From Anaeramoeba flamelloides (Eukaryota > Metamonada > Anaeramoebidae): 64,000 nt of DNA. Under the pieces are notes generated by a model that made no database searches, had not been told where the DNA came from, and saw only the letters and a list, made by a program, of their open reading frames with translations. Positions within the stretch are counted from its first letter, which is position 1. Each line of letters begins with the position of its first letter. The stretch spans positions 17,112,001-17,176,000 of the forward strand of contig JANTQA010000023.1 in assembly GCA_027625915.1 (NCBI GenBank), given 5' to 3'. Below are positions 1-12,417 of this stretch, piece by piece. The position numbers and the translations under genes were made by a program.

Positions 1-3000
1 TCACTTATTTTAAATTACAATAATATTTTTAATATTAGTAATAAACAAGATACAATGTCTATATTATATCTACTAGATAGGAAAACTTTGTTTGAATCTT
101 TTATTCAATTTCTAAATTCAAGTTTTAATAATTCTGGAAAAAAGAGGAATCCTAAACTCCCCCCTTAAATTACAATAAAAAAAAATAGAGTTTTTATAAT
201 TTTAAAGATAAATAAAAAGTTATATGTAATTATTAAAAATATAGTTAAGGTAAATATAATATCCGATTATCTTAATAGACTCTTAATAATTTTAATAAAA
301 AATCGCGTAGTAAATATCAATCTTAATATTGTCAAAATAATGTATACAGAAAAGTTTGATTTGGGTTTCAAAATAAAACCTGTTTTTTTTTTTTTTTTTT
401 TTGTTATAAAAGACCTATAGATTAACTGAGTAAAGAACCAACAATAAATGCAAAGTAAATATGGTATTGGTTTCTCAAAGTTCTATTATTTAAAAATAAA
501 TTGTAAAAATAAAGGATCACATTGGAACATTTATCTCAAAAAATAGAGATAATTCTTGATCAGATTTTTTCAAGTCACATAAAAACCAAAATTTCAAAAA
601 AAACAGAGAATATTATGAAAAATTTTCAACAAATTTCAGTCATAAATATAAAGTTACTAAAAAAAAAACAAGGGGGTAACGTTCAAAATTGATCTTGAAC
701 TTAGGTATGCCGTTAATTAATTGGTTGTGTTTTCCATTGGAACGAGAAGAAAAAAGGCACAGGTTATATTTTGAGGCGTATTATAGTCTTCGGGCACGTT
801 TTATTTTGATCACTGTACATTTTAAAAAAAAAAATCTTTTTTCAAACAAAGTATTGGTATCAACCAAACTATTTTATATTGTAAATTTCTTGGGGTTGAA
901 AAATTAAAACAAACTTTTTGTTTACTATTACTGAATTCTGTTTAATTGCAGGGAACCGTTTATTTATCTCTAAAATTGTAAAACTCAATTTTTTACAACA
1001 TTCCATATTTACACTTATATATATATATATATATATGTTCGTTATGTTTTAGTTATTATTGTTGTTTCTGATATTTTTGTTATTTTTGTCTCCCCTGGTT
1101 AAAATGGTGTTGTTGGTATGTTTTTGTTAATTATTTGTTTTTATAAACTGTGTTGTTGATACTTTTCAAAAAAATTCATAAAGATAAAAAAAAAGTTCAA
1201 AAATCTAAAATTGGAATCTGAAAAACAAAAAAAAGATAACAAAAATAGTGGGCACTTTTTTTACTTGACAACAATTTGGTTTTTTAGTCTTAATCTCCAA
1301 ATTTTGCATTGAAAATCAAAGATCAAAAATCCAAAAACTTACAATTCACAAATTTTTCTTATTCAAACTTTTAAAAAATTCTCATTTGTACAACTTTCTC
1401 CTTTTTGATTGACAAAAAACAGTTACAGGATTTTGAAAGTTCACAAATACTTTTCTTTTCGGTAATCTTCAAAAATTTCAATTAAATTTCAAAGTTAATC
1501 TTTCATTAACTCCTAATTTTTATCCTTTTTTTTGGCTTACAAAAACTTGTATCAAGTATTTGAAATTTGAAAAAATATGAAAGAATATCATATACTAGAA
1601 TCGTACAAAACTATCAGACTGAAAGATCCAAAAACACTTGAAAAAATAAAAATGGGTTGTGTTATTCTTGTGGTGAATTAACTAAAACAGGTTTGAAAAT
1701 ATTTTGGAAAAGTAATAAGGAACAGAGTTAATTATGGTGTTGAAAACAACTAACCAAAGATTAATTTTTGGTAAAACCCAGACTACCTTAGAAAGTTGAT
1801 CTATAATTTGCTGAAAAAGTTCTCCTTTTTTTTACTTATTACTTCTTGAAAAACTTGTTTTTTCAATCTCCATATTTAAAATATCAACAATTTATCTTTT
1901 TTTAATCATATAACGAAATCCTTTCAGAGTCTCCACAAGAAAATGAAAATATATAAAAAAAAAGAAAGAAAGAAAGAAATTCTTAGAATTCTAAACTTAC
2001 TCAGTTACATTCGGTGTTTATAATTATAAGGTTCAAAGAGTTTCTTCATTCTTTATATTCTTAAAAATTATTTTTTAAAAATTCACTTTGAGAGTAGGAT
2101 TTTCCAAAATGTTCCAAAAATCGATACTTTTTTATTATTTCTGATAAATTTCTCATGGTGTGGTGTTCTATTGTAAATTGTTATCAACAAATTCAGAGAA
2201 ATATAAAAACTTATAGAATTAGTTCATTTGAAAAATATTTCTCCAGATTTTACCATCAAAAAATTCAATTGAAAACTTTCACACTTCTTATCCAAGTAAA
2301 AACTTAAATAGTGAAAATGAAAAAGAAAGAAATATCTTCATAACCAGAGTAATTGAAAGTTCTTGTGTTTAGAATCATTAGTCACAATTATAGAGAAATT
2401 TTCAAGAAGATGACAATTTTTTCCACTTTATGATGAACCCCAAAAAATAATTTAAAAAGGTAATTCTTACGAAAAATTTCAAAACTATTGAGGTTAATGA
2501 CTATAGTTATTATACTAATCAAGTTGTGGAAAAGATGTTCGTATTCTTCAGATACCTCAGTAATGAACAATTAGTCAAAGAGGAATACTAAAAAAAAAAC
2601 ATCTAAAGAGAATTTTTTTAAAGAAGAAAAAACATTGTGTGACAAAAATTCAATTTGTATTTTTGTCTGGAATAGTAAAAGTCCAACCAAAATTTCAAGA
2701 AAATCAACTTTTCGACTTTTTTTTAAAATTAAAAAAAGAAATAAATAGTTTATAATAATTTAATCCTAAAGTGTGAACCATCAAGATACAATTCACAACC
2801 CAAGTGTGAAAGTTAATTCCAAAATTTTAAGTAAAAAAAAAACAATAAAAGTTTTTTTCCATTCAAACAAAGTAAAAAAACAGGAATTTTGTGTTTTAGT
2901 TAAACAACAAGAAAAAAAACTTTTATTCTTTGAAATTTTTTACTTCACAGAAACCATTCCTTCTTTAAAAATATCAAAACAAAAAATTATTTTATTTTTT

Positions 3001-3219
3001 TCTTATCCACTTTTTCTATTTGATTTTTTTTTTTTTTTAATTTTGTTTTCCAACTTGCTGCTTGACACAAACATCATTCAAGTTGAAATTCAGTTTCACT
3101 GAGAACCTTTCCATACAAATTAATTTTTGTTAATTCAACACAAACAAATTAGAAACCAATTTTTCAACAAAAGCAAAACCAAAAGCAAAAACAAAAGAAA
3201 CAAACAAGCCAAGATCTAA
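1..3219. other. AT-rich intergenic stretch, no gene recognised
   Basis: Very AT-rich DNA with frequent poly-A and poly-T runs, a short TA microsatellite near 1015-1036 and a GAAA-type microrepeat near 1963-1980. Open frames here are short, made mostly of Lys/Asn/Phe/Ile codons and resemble no family known to me. The last 100 bases before the next gene are rich in CAAAAGC- and CAAACA-like words and poor in T. That fits the 5' untranslated leader of the gene starting at 3220, though no core promoter element was recognised. Confidence 0.5.
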
Positions 3220-5565
3220 ATGTATTTGCCAAGTGAACCGTCGTCTGATGAGTACACACTCCGATCAGTCTCACCAGGATTCAGCATTTTCCCGTCACCA
3301 CCAAACAGTGACTTTGAATTGGCATCATCACCACTACGTGAATCACACAACTATTTCGAATCTTCTCCGGGGTTTAACAATTATGATGAGTATAATTTTT
3401 TGGCATATTCGTTCTCCAATTTAACATTTTCTGATAATGACAATTCAAGCGACAACACAAGCACAATGTTAAAATCGATCCAAATACCAGAGATTAATGT
3501 TTCTTCAGCCAATTCGTGTTCAACAGAAGAGCAATCAGAGGAAGCTGACGAGGACAAATTTGGAATCAAAAAAAACCAATTCCAATTCCATACCAATCTC
3601 CTGAATATTGAAAAAGACAAGAACAAGAACAAGAACAAGAACAAGAACAAGAACAAAAACAAAACTAGAACCAAAAGCAAAGCAAGAGAGTCTACGTTCC
3701 AAAAAAAAACACAAGAAAAACAAAAGCCAATAACTAAGGTTCTTTTGTTCAAGTCCAGTATTAAAAGAGAAAAGGATTCCATTTCAACAAATGTACCAAA
3801 TTCCTTTTTACAAAACCAGCCTGTTTCCAAATTCTTTAAAAATGTTGAAATTAAAAACGAACATCATTTAAAACAGGAAATATTAATTCAACCGAACGAA
3901 GAACTATTGGAGGACGTAAAACAATTTGAAACTGATTTTAATCAAATGATTAAAAACAAAAGATCTCTCTTCAAGTCAAATTATCACTCAAACAACAATA
4001 ATAGTCATTCAAATCCAATTTCAAATAAAAGAAATTTTTTATCACCATCAACACCTTTATCGCAATTGCCAAAACCAATTAAAATATCACCCACAAAAAC
4101 AAAATCTAAATCTGCAAGAAGTAAATTAAAAAGCAATATTGCTAATCTTAATATTACCATTACCACTTCTCCCTTGTCAATTGAAAGTTCGAATCTAATT
4201 AAAAAAAAAAACGAAATTGTAAATGAAAAAGGAAAAGGAAATGGAAATGGAAACCAAACAAATTATTCGCCAAATTCAAAAAATAATATTGTCTTGGGGC
4301 CTCGGAAAAGGACAAGAAGAAGGTCTTCAAGAAGAATTGCGTCAAGCTATAAACACTTATCAAAGCCAGTGGTACCAATTCATGGCAAGCAACCACAGTC
4401 GCAATCTAAATCAAAATTACATAAAAAAACAACAACACTGGAATTGGAATTGGTACAGACACAACCACAGCCACTGCAACGGCCACAGCCACAGACGCAT
4501 ACGCAGATGCAGATGCATACACATGCACAGGCACAGACAAAAGGCAAATCAAGGGCAAGGGTTAGGAACACAGAGAACAAAAATTCGGATCAAAAAATTC
4601 TCCAGCAGTTTGTATTCCCAAGCAACAACAAAGAAATGATCAGACTTGGTAAATCTATTTATAAAGTATTAATCGGAACTCTATGGGTTATTTTTGGATG
4701 CTCAAGCCAAACGCAGGTCTCCCCGTATTCACAAAAGTTTGGAAACCAGATCTCCAAGATGTTTGATGTCTCTGAACGGAACATTAATTCTACCCCATTA
4801 GCTCTAAAAAACTTATTGTCCAATTCACGAAGGACGTTTGCAGAATTCATCTTAGAAATATTGATTGGGGTCTTGTCTTTGTGCTATTTAAACAACCCAC
4901 CAGGAATCGCATTACAATTGAGGGAAACATTAAAGGAGATCACAATTTTCCAAAAAAATAACCCCACGAAGGAAATCCTAACAAAGAATCTCAAGAGTTG
5001 TGACAATGAAAAGCAAACGGAATTAATAAACAAATTGAACAATTTATATAATCAAATATTTGTTGAAGACGTGCTGATGTTTTGGTTTGAAAAGAGATTT
5101 ATCCCAAAAGCCGAATTGAGATTAAAGGCAACACAAAGAACGCAATTCTATTCCCAATACATTTCGATCATCGGCAGCTATTGCTTCCAAAGGTGTTGCA
5201 ATTTGCTTGCTCAAGAGCTGACGAAAGAAAGCAATGAGACCATCACGTCGCAATATTTCAGACTTATTAATTTGCCTTACCAATTGAACCCCCTGGATTG
5301 CTATTACAATAACCGAATGGGCAAGGTGAAACTAATTACAAAGCTGATCGTCAAATTCTCGGTAAACAAAGGCGCCTATTGGGATGAGATCGTTCATTTT
5401 TTTTCCAAAAAGGTGCATTTCAACTTGGAAAATATTCTTTTGGCATTCCCCTTTAATTATATCATGAATTTGCCCTTGGTTCAGAAAAATATTCAAAAAA
5501 ACACCAATAACCAGAAAGTTAAATCTGCATTGACCAGAAACACTTTCAATGCCCGCTTTAACTAA
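3220..5565 (+). CDS. Orphan 781-aa protein, disordered N-terminus and folded C-terminal third
   Basis: A single uninterrupted frame starts at an ATG preceded by an A/C-rich leader. Residues 1-110 are Ser/Pro/Asn/acid-rich. Residues 125-150 form a Lys/Asn repeat. Residues 360-385 are a strongly basic Arg/Ser/Lys patch that would serve as a nuclear localisation signal, and residues 390-450 are Gln/Pro/Thr/His-rich. From about residue 470 to 770 the composition changes to that of a globular helical domain, with Trp, Cys and Gly and hydrophobic helices (for example the stretch around LIGTLWVIFG near 485 and FILEILIGVLSLCY near 550). I do not recognise this domain. Codon use in the C-terminal third is also richer in G and C than the N-terminal half. 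A nuclear regulatory role is possible from the layout (disordered acidic and basic arms plus one domain), but this is inference only. Confidence 0.85.
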   Translation: MYLPSEPSSDEYTLRSVSPGFSIFPSPPNSDFELASSPLRESHNYFESSPGFNNYDEYNFLAYSFSNLTFSDNDNSSDNTSTMLKSIQIPEINVSSANSCSTEEQSEEADEDKFGIKKNQFQFHTNLLNIEKDKNKNKNKNKNKNKNKTRTKSKARESTFQKKTQEKQKPITKVLLFKSSIKREKDSISTNVPNSFLQNQPVSKFFKNVEIKNEHHLKQEILIQPNEELLEDVKQFETDFNQMIKNKRSLFKSNYHSNNNNSHSNPISNKRNFLSPSTPLSQLPKPIKISPTKTKSKSARSKLKSNIANLNITITTSPLSIESSNLIKKKNEIVNEKGKGNGNGNQTNYSPNSKNNIVLGPRKRTRRRSSRRIASSYKHLSKPVVPIHGKQPQSQSKSKLHKKTTTLELELVQTQPQPLQRPQPQTHTQMQMHTHAQAQTKGKSRARVRNTENKNSDQKILQQFVFPSNNKEMIRLGKSIYKVLIGTLWVIFGCSSQTQVSPYSQKFGNQISKMFDVSERNINSTPLALKNLLSNSRRTFAEFILEILIGVLSLCYLNNPPGIALQLRETLKEITIFQKNNPTKEILTKNLKSCDNEKQTELINKLNNLYNQIFVEDVLMFWFEKRFIPKAELRLKATQRTQFYSQYISIIGSYCFQRCCNLLAQELTKESNETITSQYFRLINLPYQLNPLDCYYNNRMGKVKLITKLIVKFSVNKGAYWDEIVHFFSKKVHFNLENILLAFPFNYIMNLPLVQKNIQKNTNNQKVKSALTRNTFNARFN

Positions 5566-6734
5566 TTTGATATTCCTTCCTAAAATTTACATCATTTTGA
5601 TTTTTACTTTATATATATATATATAATGAATTTGATTAATTTCTATTTCAAATCGGTAATATTTTGCTAAAATCTGAATTTTATTTCTTTTTTTTTTTTT
5701 TTAGAAAAATATTTAACAATATCATGATTTAAACTTTATTTTTCTGAAAAATGGTATAAATATTTCTTATATTCTTTCTTTTCTTTTCCCTTCTTTTTCT
5801 TTCATTTCGCTTCTTTTTCCTTCTTTTCTTTTATACTAATTTAGATTTTTTTTTTTTGTATTTTTTTTATATAATTTTTTTATTAATTATAAAAATTTTT
5901 CTTTTTTTTTCATGAACATCAAACAATCATAAATTTATAAAACAATTTATGTTTGCTTTTTATTTTTCTTTTTTACATTTTAACATTTATAAATGTGTGC
6001 TTTTTATTTTTTTTATCATTATTCTTTTGGTATTTTTTTTTTCAAACTACTTCATCATTTTTGTTTATAAAAATTTACAATTATTTTTTTTTTATTTTAT
6101 CTTTTTAACAAAGCAATAAATTTTTAAACCCAAACAAATCTTTTTAAATAACCTATAATTTTATTTTTGTTTTAAATTACAATTAATAATTTTGATAATA
6201 AATGTTAAACCTAAAATATTTAATTCAAGATCATAAGGAGACTTAAATTTTTTTATCAATAAACTTTTTTTAAAGATAAGATAAAAGTAAAAATAATCGA
6301 TGAAATCAAGAATTTTAAATACTATATTTGTCAATCATAATATTTTTTAGCAATTTGTAACTACAAGTTTTGATATTATATATTCTGAAAAAGATCCCTT
6401 TGCTTTTTTTATTGTGTTAGAATATCTTTTAAAAAATTCTTAGTAGACGCGATACATATCTGTGCGAGATGTATTTTCCCGGAAAAAAGACTTGGGTAGA
6501 AATGAATTGAACTGTCCACATCATGATAGCACATGATTTTGGCAGGGATTTTGATCGATAAAGCTAGATCCATTATACGGATTAATACTGTCCAAGGTAT
6601 CCAAAAGAAAATTCCAGATATCACTTAGTTTTGCTAATTGATCTTTAAAAGAATAAAAAAAAAATTAGTAAAAAAAAAAAACATCCGGCAATATCTGGTA
6701 TAAACCCCTGTTCAACCAAGGTGGTATAGTTTAA

Positions 6735-7275
6735 TTGTAGAAATAGAACTTATCACCCGTGTTTAATTCATTATTCTTCTCAAAATGAAATTTTGATTTC
6801 TAAATCTGATAATTTTTTTAATTTTATTTTTTTTTTTTATTGTTAATTTTCATTTTTTTCTTTTTTTTTCTTTTTCTTATTATTTGTTTATGAAAAAAGT
6901 CAATTTCAAAAAAAAAAAATGTTTGAAACTCTGAATTAACATACAGAAAAGTGTGAATTTATAATTTATTTTAAAAACCAATACTTTCACAATTAAAAAA
7001 TATTATTGTCAACCATATTAATAAACTCTAGAAATTGAGAAATTTTTCACAAGACATTTCAATGAAAGGGGTTAAAAAATTTTTTTACATTTTTTATTTT
7101 ATTTTTTTTGATAATTTATGGTTTTTTCAGGTATTTCTTTCATGAATCTCAATTCTAATTAAAAGTTCATTATTACTCTTATTTCTAAACAATTATAATT
7201 TAGTTGATTTTAAAAAAAAAAAATGTTTTTTTCATTTTTGGCTGATCTAATTTGAGTGAAATGGTGATTATACTT
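6735..7275 (+). repeat. Dispersed repeat family R3, copy 1
   Basis: By eye this segment aligns over about 540 bp, same orientation, with 56545-57130. Shared landmarks in order are an ATTCTTCTCAAAAT word, a T-rich block, AATGTTTGAAA, ATATTTCTTTTATGAATNTC-like sequence, and TTTTTCATTTTTGGCTG near the right end. Divergence and small indels are substantial, so the copies are old. No coding potential or clear terminal repeats were seen. Confidence 0.6.
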
Positions 7276-8750
7276 GAAATAAATTTAATCAATAATATAT
7301 TTTTTTAGAAATTGAAAAACTCAAATTCTGCATCCCCAATTATTTTAAAAAATATTTTATTTTTGATCTTCGATTAAAAATCTACAAAATTGATTTCAGG
7401 GGCAATAAAAGTTTTCTAAAAATAATTTCACCTTTCAATAAGATTAAAATAACACCTTTTTACTTAGAGAAAGGTGTAATTATTGAAATTTTATCAAATA
7501 AAAAAATTCAGATGAAAAATAAATAAAAATTCTATATAAACAAAACAACAATATCATTTGTATCAACACGTTAAAACTATACTAAATTGGATAAACTGGA
7601 AGGTAAAACCAAATAGAAAGAAAATTTACACTTTTTTTCACATAATGTTTTTTTTTAATAGGTAATTTTTTTGCAGAAAATTTTAGAAATTTTGATAAGT
7701 CCACGGTCTTAAAATTTATTAATTAAGAAAGAAAATAATAAAAATTTGAATATTTTAAATTTTATTTTATTTTCTCATATTACTAGTTTCTTCTAATACC
7801 TATCCAACCACCTTAAATACAGATAATTGGCACATTACAATCGGGTCACTTTAAAAAATTGTTAAAAAATGAAAATAATTTTTCTATGTTTGGTTTACTC
7901 AGGATCTTCTTCAACTCTGAATAATTTTAATAGTAAAAAAGAAATTAAATGATTGAATATATTATTTTATTTAATTACTTTTCAAATTATAAAAAAAAAC
8001 AAACCTAGAAAAGATTGTTTCCATCTATAATAATTCAAAATATAGAACTTTTCTAAAGTAACGGTTTTTTTATTTTTTTAATTTCCAAGATTTACTCTAT
8101 AATTATGAGTATACAAACCAAAAAAGCTATATAAGTTTTGTTTCCCTTTTAAATGTTGATTATAACATCAATATATTAGGCGATTTCAGAAATAATTCAT
8201 CAAAAGAATTTATTGGTTAATTATTTATTTTTTTATATAAATTGAATTTTGTAGAAACTAATCTACATTTCTCTGCAAATTTTAAGACAGATATTTTGCA
8301 ACTTTGAAGTCTTCTGAATATTGATAATTGAACCTTTTTATATGTCGAAATTAAGATTTTTTTCAGAAATTAATGGTTTTTCACTGATATATAGATCATT
8401 TCTAATTGATGCGGATCAACAAATATTACTACTTTATCAATCGAACTTTTAGAGACATTTTGAACCATAGCTCACTAATGTGATTTTCACCCCATAACAA
8501 CATACTTTGATCTTAGTCTTCTGCTGCTCCGAAATTTATCCCTTAAGTCTTTCTTTTTTAATAAAAAAACTCTCAGAAACCAAGCTTATTATAATTCTGT
8601 TTATTGTCGGTTTCTTTGATCTTTTAAAGTGTAAGCCTTCTTGAAAAAAGAAATTCTAATGTTAATTCACGACATTCTTTTCAACTCGTGGTGGATTATT
8701 TGAACAGCACTAGTTGTTCTTTTATTTTACTGATCATTGATTTTGAACCC

Positions 8751-8939
8751 TTATTTTAATGAAGCCTTCAAATAATGGTTAATTTCCAGTTTGTTTAACA
8801 CAAGAACAGTAAGGCTTGATACAGCAACCAACAAATCTTCCTTATATTTTGTCACAACCTTAAAAAATTTTTTCAATTTGCCTCTTTTGATTATTCTCAT
8901 CAATTTACCCACCATCAAATTCGTGAAAGATTTCTTCAT
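8751..8939 (-). CDS. Small hypothetical frame, 62 aa (or terminal exon / gene remnant)
   Basis: This minus-strand frame starts with an ATG and has unusually protein-like composition for the area: a basic N-terminal half (residues 1-30, many Lys/Arg/Met) and a hydrophobic Val/Leu/Ser stretch near residues 38-50. The frame stays open for about 20 codons upstream of the ATG with plausible sequence, so it could be the 3' exon of a longer or decayed gene. No neighbour or family supports a function. It may be chance. Confidence 0.3.
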   Translation of the reverse strand: MKKSFTNLMVGKLMRIIKRGKLKKFFKVVTKYKEDLLVAVSSLTVLVLNKLEINHYLKASLK

Positions 8940-9459
8940 AACTTCAATTTCTTTTTGAGGGAAATTTAATTTTTCAAAAATTACGTCAGTCGTTAAAAAG
9001 ATAAATTTTTAAATAAAGATCATTTTGGAACATTTTTTTTAACAATTACACCTCATACAAAAATTAGTAGTTGGTTTTTCTTTGAAATTTCCTTCATTTA
9101 AAAAGAGTCATAAAAAAATGAAAAAAATCAAAACTTAAATCTCAAGTTGTTCTGGATTTCGACTTAAATCCAACCAAGTTAACAAAATTATTCCAATTTT
9201 AGCTAAATTTGAGAAAGAAAGAATTTATTTAACAAATAAAAAAGAACTTTTTTAACATTTTTTTTACATTCTCCTCAAACAAAGGACAACAGTAGTTGTG
9301 ACCAAAAAACCTGTAGCAGGTTCAAAAAAAAAAGTAGCAATTTGTGCATTGCACATCAACCAGAAACAAATTTTTAAGACAAACCAAATAATTTCAAACA
9401 GGAAAAAAGACCAATTTATTTTCGAACAAATTTCAAAAAAAAAAAAAAATTCAACATCC

Positions 9460-10290
9460 ATGTCAACAAACAAAAATAACCCAAGATCAAAAAGCATTGC
9501 TCGAATTATTGTCAAAAGAAAACGACTTCACAACGACAACGAAAATGTAAACGTGCAGCCCGGCCAAGGAAAAAGCAGAAGAATTCTCAAAGGTCCCGTT
9601 ACACTTACAATTGTGAAGAAAAAAATCAACCAAACCAAGCCTGTAGTTTTAACTGAAGAACAGAGGAAAACTAAAAAAAAAAAGAGAAATAGAGAAAACG
9701 CAAAACGCTTTCGACAAAGAAAGAAAGTTTATGTAAAAGATTTAGAGAACGAAACAAGGTCCCTTAAAGAGGAAAACACAACGCTAAATTCCAAGCTTGA
9801 TCTCATCTCGCAAGAAAACTTGAGCTTAAAGCAACAAATTGCGCTGTTAGAAGCAAAAATCAAACAGGAACAATCCCTTCAAGATTTTAAAGAAATCGAA
9901 GAACAACAAGAACTAAAAGAAATCGAAGAACAACAACAACAACAACAACAACAACCACAAGAACAAGAACAAGACGAACAAGAACTGCAAGAAGAAGAAA
10001 AAAATGCACTCTTTGAAGATTACGAAAACCAGAATGTAAAAATTGAACAATACGAACAAGAATTTAAACAAATGATAGCTACTGAAAGCGAACTTGGTAA
10101 TGTAACAAATTTTGAAGACAACAACCAAGATATATTACTTGGGGACATTACAAATAAATTAGGATGGACAACCAAAAGCTTTCTCCCATTGTCCACAGAA
10201 AGCGAACAACCAACAATGGAAGGATTTGAAGATTTCTTATTTGAAGAATTAGGGAATGATCAATTTGAAGAAAACGAAAATTGGGTTTAA
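9460..10290 (+). CDS. bZIP transcription factor, 276 aa
   Basis: A basic-leucine-zipper DNA-binding protein expected to act in the nucleus as a dimer. With the first ATG at 9460 the basic region is residues 70-90 and carries the invariant Asn77-x7-Arg85 spacing (NRENAKRFRQRKK). The residue before that Arg is Phe (F84), as in fungal YAP1/Pap1-type factors, instead of the usual Ser or Cys. The zipper keeps a strict heptad: Leu95, Leu102, Leu109, Ile116, Leu123 and Leu130. A Gln/Glu-rich stretch follows (about 147-185). The C-terminal 100 residues are acidic with aromatic residues, typical of an activation region. The frame is open for 54 codons upstream of 9460 but contains no ATG, so a 5' exon or a non-ATG start cannot be ruled out. 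Family assignment is firm; target genes are unknown. Confidence 0.9.
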   Translation: MSTNKNNPRSKSIARIIVKRKRLHNDNENVNVQPGQGKSRRILKGPVTLTIVKKKINQTKPVVLTEEQRKTKKKKRNRENAKRFRQRKKVYVKDLENETRSLKEENTTLNSKLDLISQENLSLKQQIALLEAKIKQEQSLQDFKEIEEQQELKEIEEQQQQQQQQPQEQEQDEQELQEEEKNALFEDYENQNVKIEQYEQEFKQMIATESELGNVTNFEDNNQDILLGDITNKLGWTTKSFLPLSTESEQPTMEGFEDFLFEELGNDQFEENENWV

Positions 10291-10650
10291 TTTTCATTAT
10301 TTTCAATTATAAGTTTGCAAACAATACAAAAATTATCAAGATCGGCTTGGTTAAAAGTAATTCCTTTAAATAATTCTCAAATATTCAAAAAAATATGTTC
10401 AAAATATTTTTTTAACAGCAAATTATAAAGAACAAAAATATAAATTTTGTTCAACCTCAAGATATATTATATTAAATAAGCACAACAACTCAACTATATA
10501 TCTACACATTTCAAATTTGAATAATCTTGTCAGATTATTTACTTATTATACACCTTTTTCGTAGCCCAAATGAAATTAAATGTTTTTCTTAATGATGAAA
10601 ATTATTTAAAAACAAATTGCCCTTTATTGTATCAACATTTATCTCTTTTG

Positions 10651-10681
<31 letters not shown>

Positions 10682-12417
10682 ACAACTTCTTATTTGGATG
10701 TATATCTGTCACTTTAAATATCAAAAAAGTATTCATTTATTTCTTTCTTTTTAAATCACTAAATTTGTTACTAATGCATTGGGAAAAGACCACTCTTTTC
10801 TTTCTATAACTCTTTTTCTCATTAATCGCAACATATTAATTTCTTTTTATCACTATTACTTCCCTATGATTTATTTATTTTTTTTTATTGCAATTTTCTT
10901 TTTTTACAAACACCTACCTACAAAAAACTGAAAAATTTAAATAATTATACCTTTTTTTAAAAAATTAACAAAAGAAGAAAACTAATTTAAAAAAGCTAAC
11001 AAATACTGCTCCTCACAAAAGTCATTTTTAATAATTGACGATCTTGTTAAACCACCTTTTCTTATAACATTTTCTCAATGAGTGAAATGTTAAAACTTTT
11101 CAGTGCTTTTTTTTTTTTTTTAAAATAAAAAAAAAATATTGAATTTATTTTCAAACACTGAGTGAATTGGTGTGTTTGCTTTTGAATCAGAGTTAAAAAG
11201 GGATGATTGTTTGGAATTTTCATTTAATTTATAGCTTTACTTCCCCTTATGATCCTCGCATCTATTAGTTTTTGTATTTTTGTTGGAATTTTAAATCAAT
11301 ATTTATTTTTATTTTAACGTGGATTGTTGGAGTTGTTTGGATTTTTTTATTTTTTTCTGCAATCCAAAAAAAAATAAGTAATGGGCTTTTGAAAATTTTT
11401 TTTTTTTTATTCCACCACACAAATTAATTATTTTTAGTTTCTAAAACTAGACAAAAGATCTTATTTAGAAATAAAATTATTTTTTTAAAAAATTCTATTT
11501 TTATTTTTGTGATTTTAATTTTTTTTTTAAATCTTGAATCAAAATTTTATATTTATAAAGTTCGTTAAAGCAGAGATAAAAAACATAGAAATTAAATTAT
11601 GCATTTTTTTTTTTGAAGACATTTTTTGACTCGATTCTAAAATATTTTTCACTCATTAAAGTTTATTGGTAATCATTTACAACAAAATTATTGTTATTGG
11701 AACTTTTTTGGTTTTTGAGTATTCGTTTGATTCATCTAATTTTTAGGAATTTCTTAGATCCTGTTTGAGAAATTTCCTTAATAATTTAAACCTTGACTAA
11801 TCAATTCAAAAAAAAAATGAAAACAAACATTTATTAATGTAGTTACAATTTATTATTTTCCTCGACTACACGAAGAAAAAAAATAAATGCTGAAAATTAA
11901 AGTCAGCTTCAAATTCATATTGGATTTCATTTATACATCTTTTATAAATTATTTTTTTCAAAGTTATCATACTTTTATGTAATTAAGAAAAGATCGCTAT
12001 TAAACTCATTAAGATTTAAATACCTCCCTTATTTAAAATTACCAGACTTTTGAAAAAAAAAACATCTATTTTTAGGGTATTTTTTTTTGAAATAAGTTAC
12101 AATGAATTAATTTTTGATTGAAGATTATAAAAGAAAAAAGAATAAATGTTAAAACAATTTGTAGAAAAAAACAACAACAAAAAATATATAAAATCTCAAA
12201 CATGAAAAAAATATAAAATGATAAAAACTATTCCAAAAACAGAAATAAAAATCAGTTTTTCAATTTAATTTAGCAATATCTTTTGATTGAAACATTTTGT
12301 GTTATTTTAAAATTTAAAAAATATGATTCTTTTTAGACTATTAAAAAAATACTTGAACATTATCTCTCTACTAAGCCAAATAAAAAATTCAAAAATTTTA
12401 TAATTAAAAATAAAAAA

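Larger units (their letters stand above)
5566..9459. other. AT-rich intergenic stretch with a dispersed repeat copy
   Basis: Mostly T-rich and A-rich low-complexity sequence with no supported gene. About 6735-7275 is a diverged copy of sequence at 56545-57130 (listed separately). About 6400-6720 is less AT-rich and has odd short frames on both strands. A 62-codon minus-strand frame at 8751-8939 is listed separately. Confidence 0.5.

Noticed and set aside
6690-6790. Possible tRNA-like segment (GTTCAACC, GGTGGTATAG).
   Set aside because: I could not fold an acceptor stem or place A and B boxes at the right spacing.
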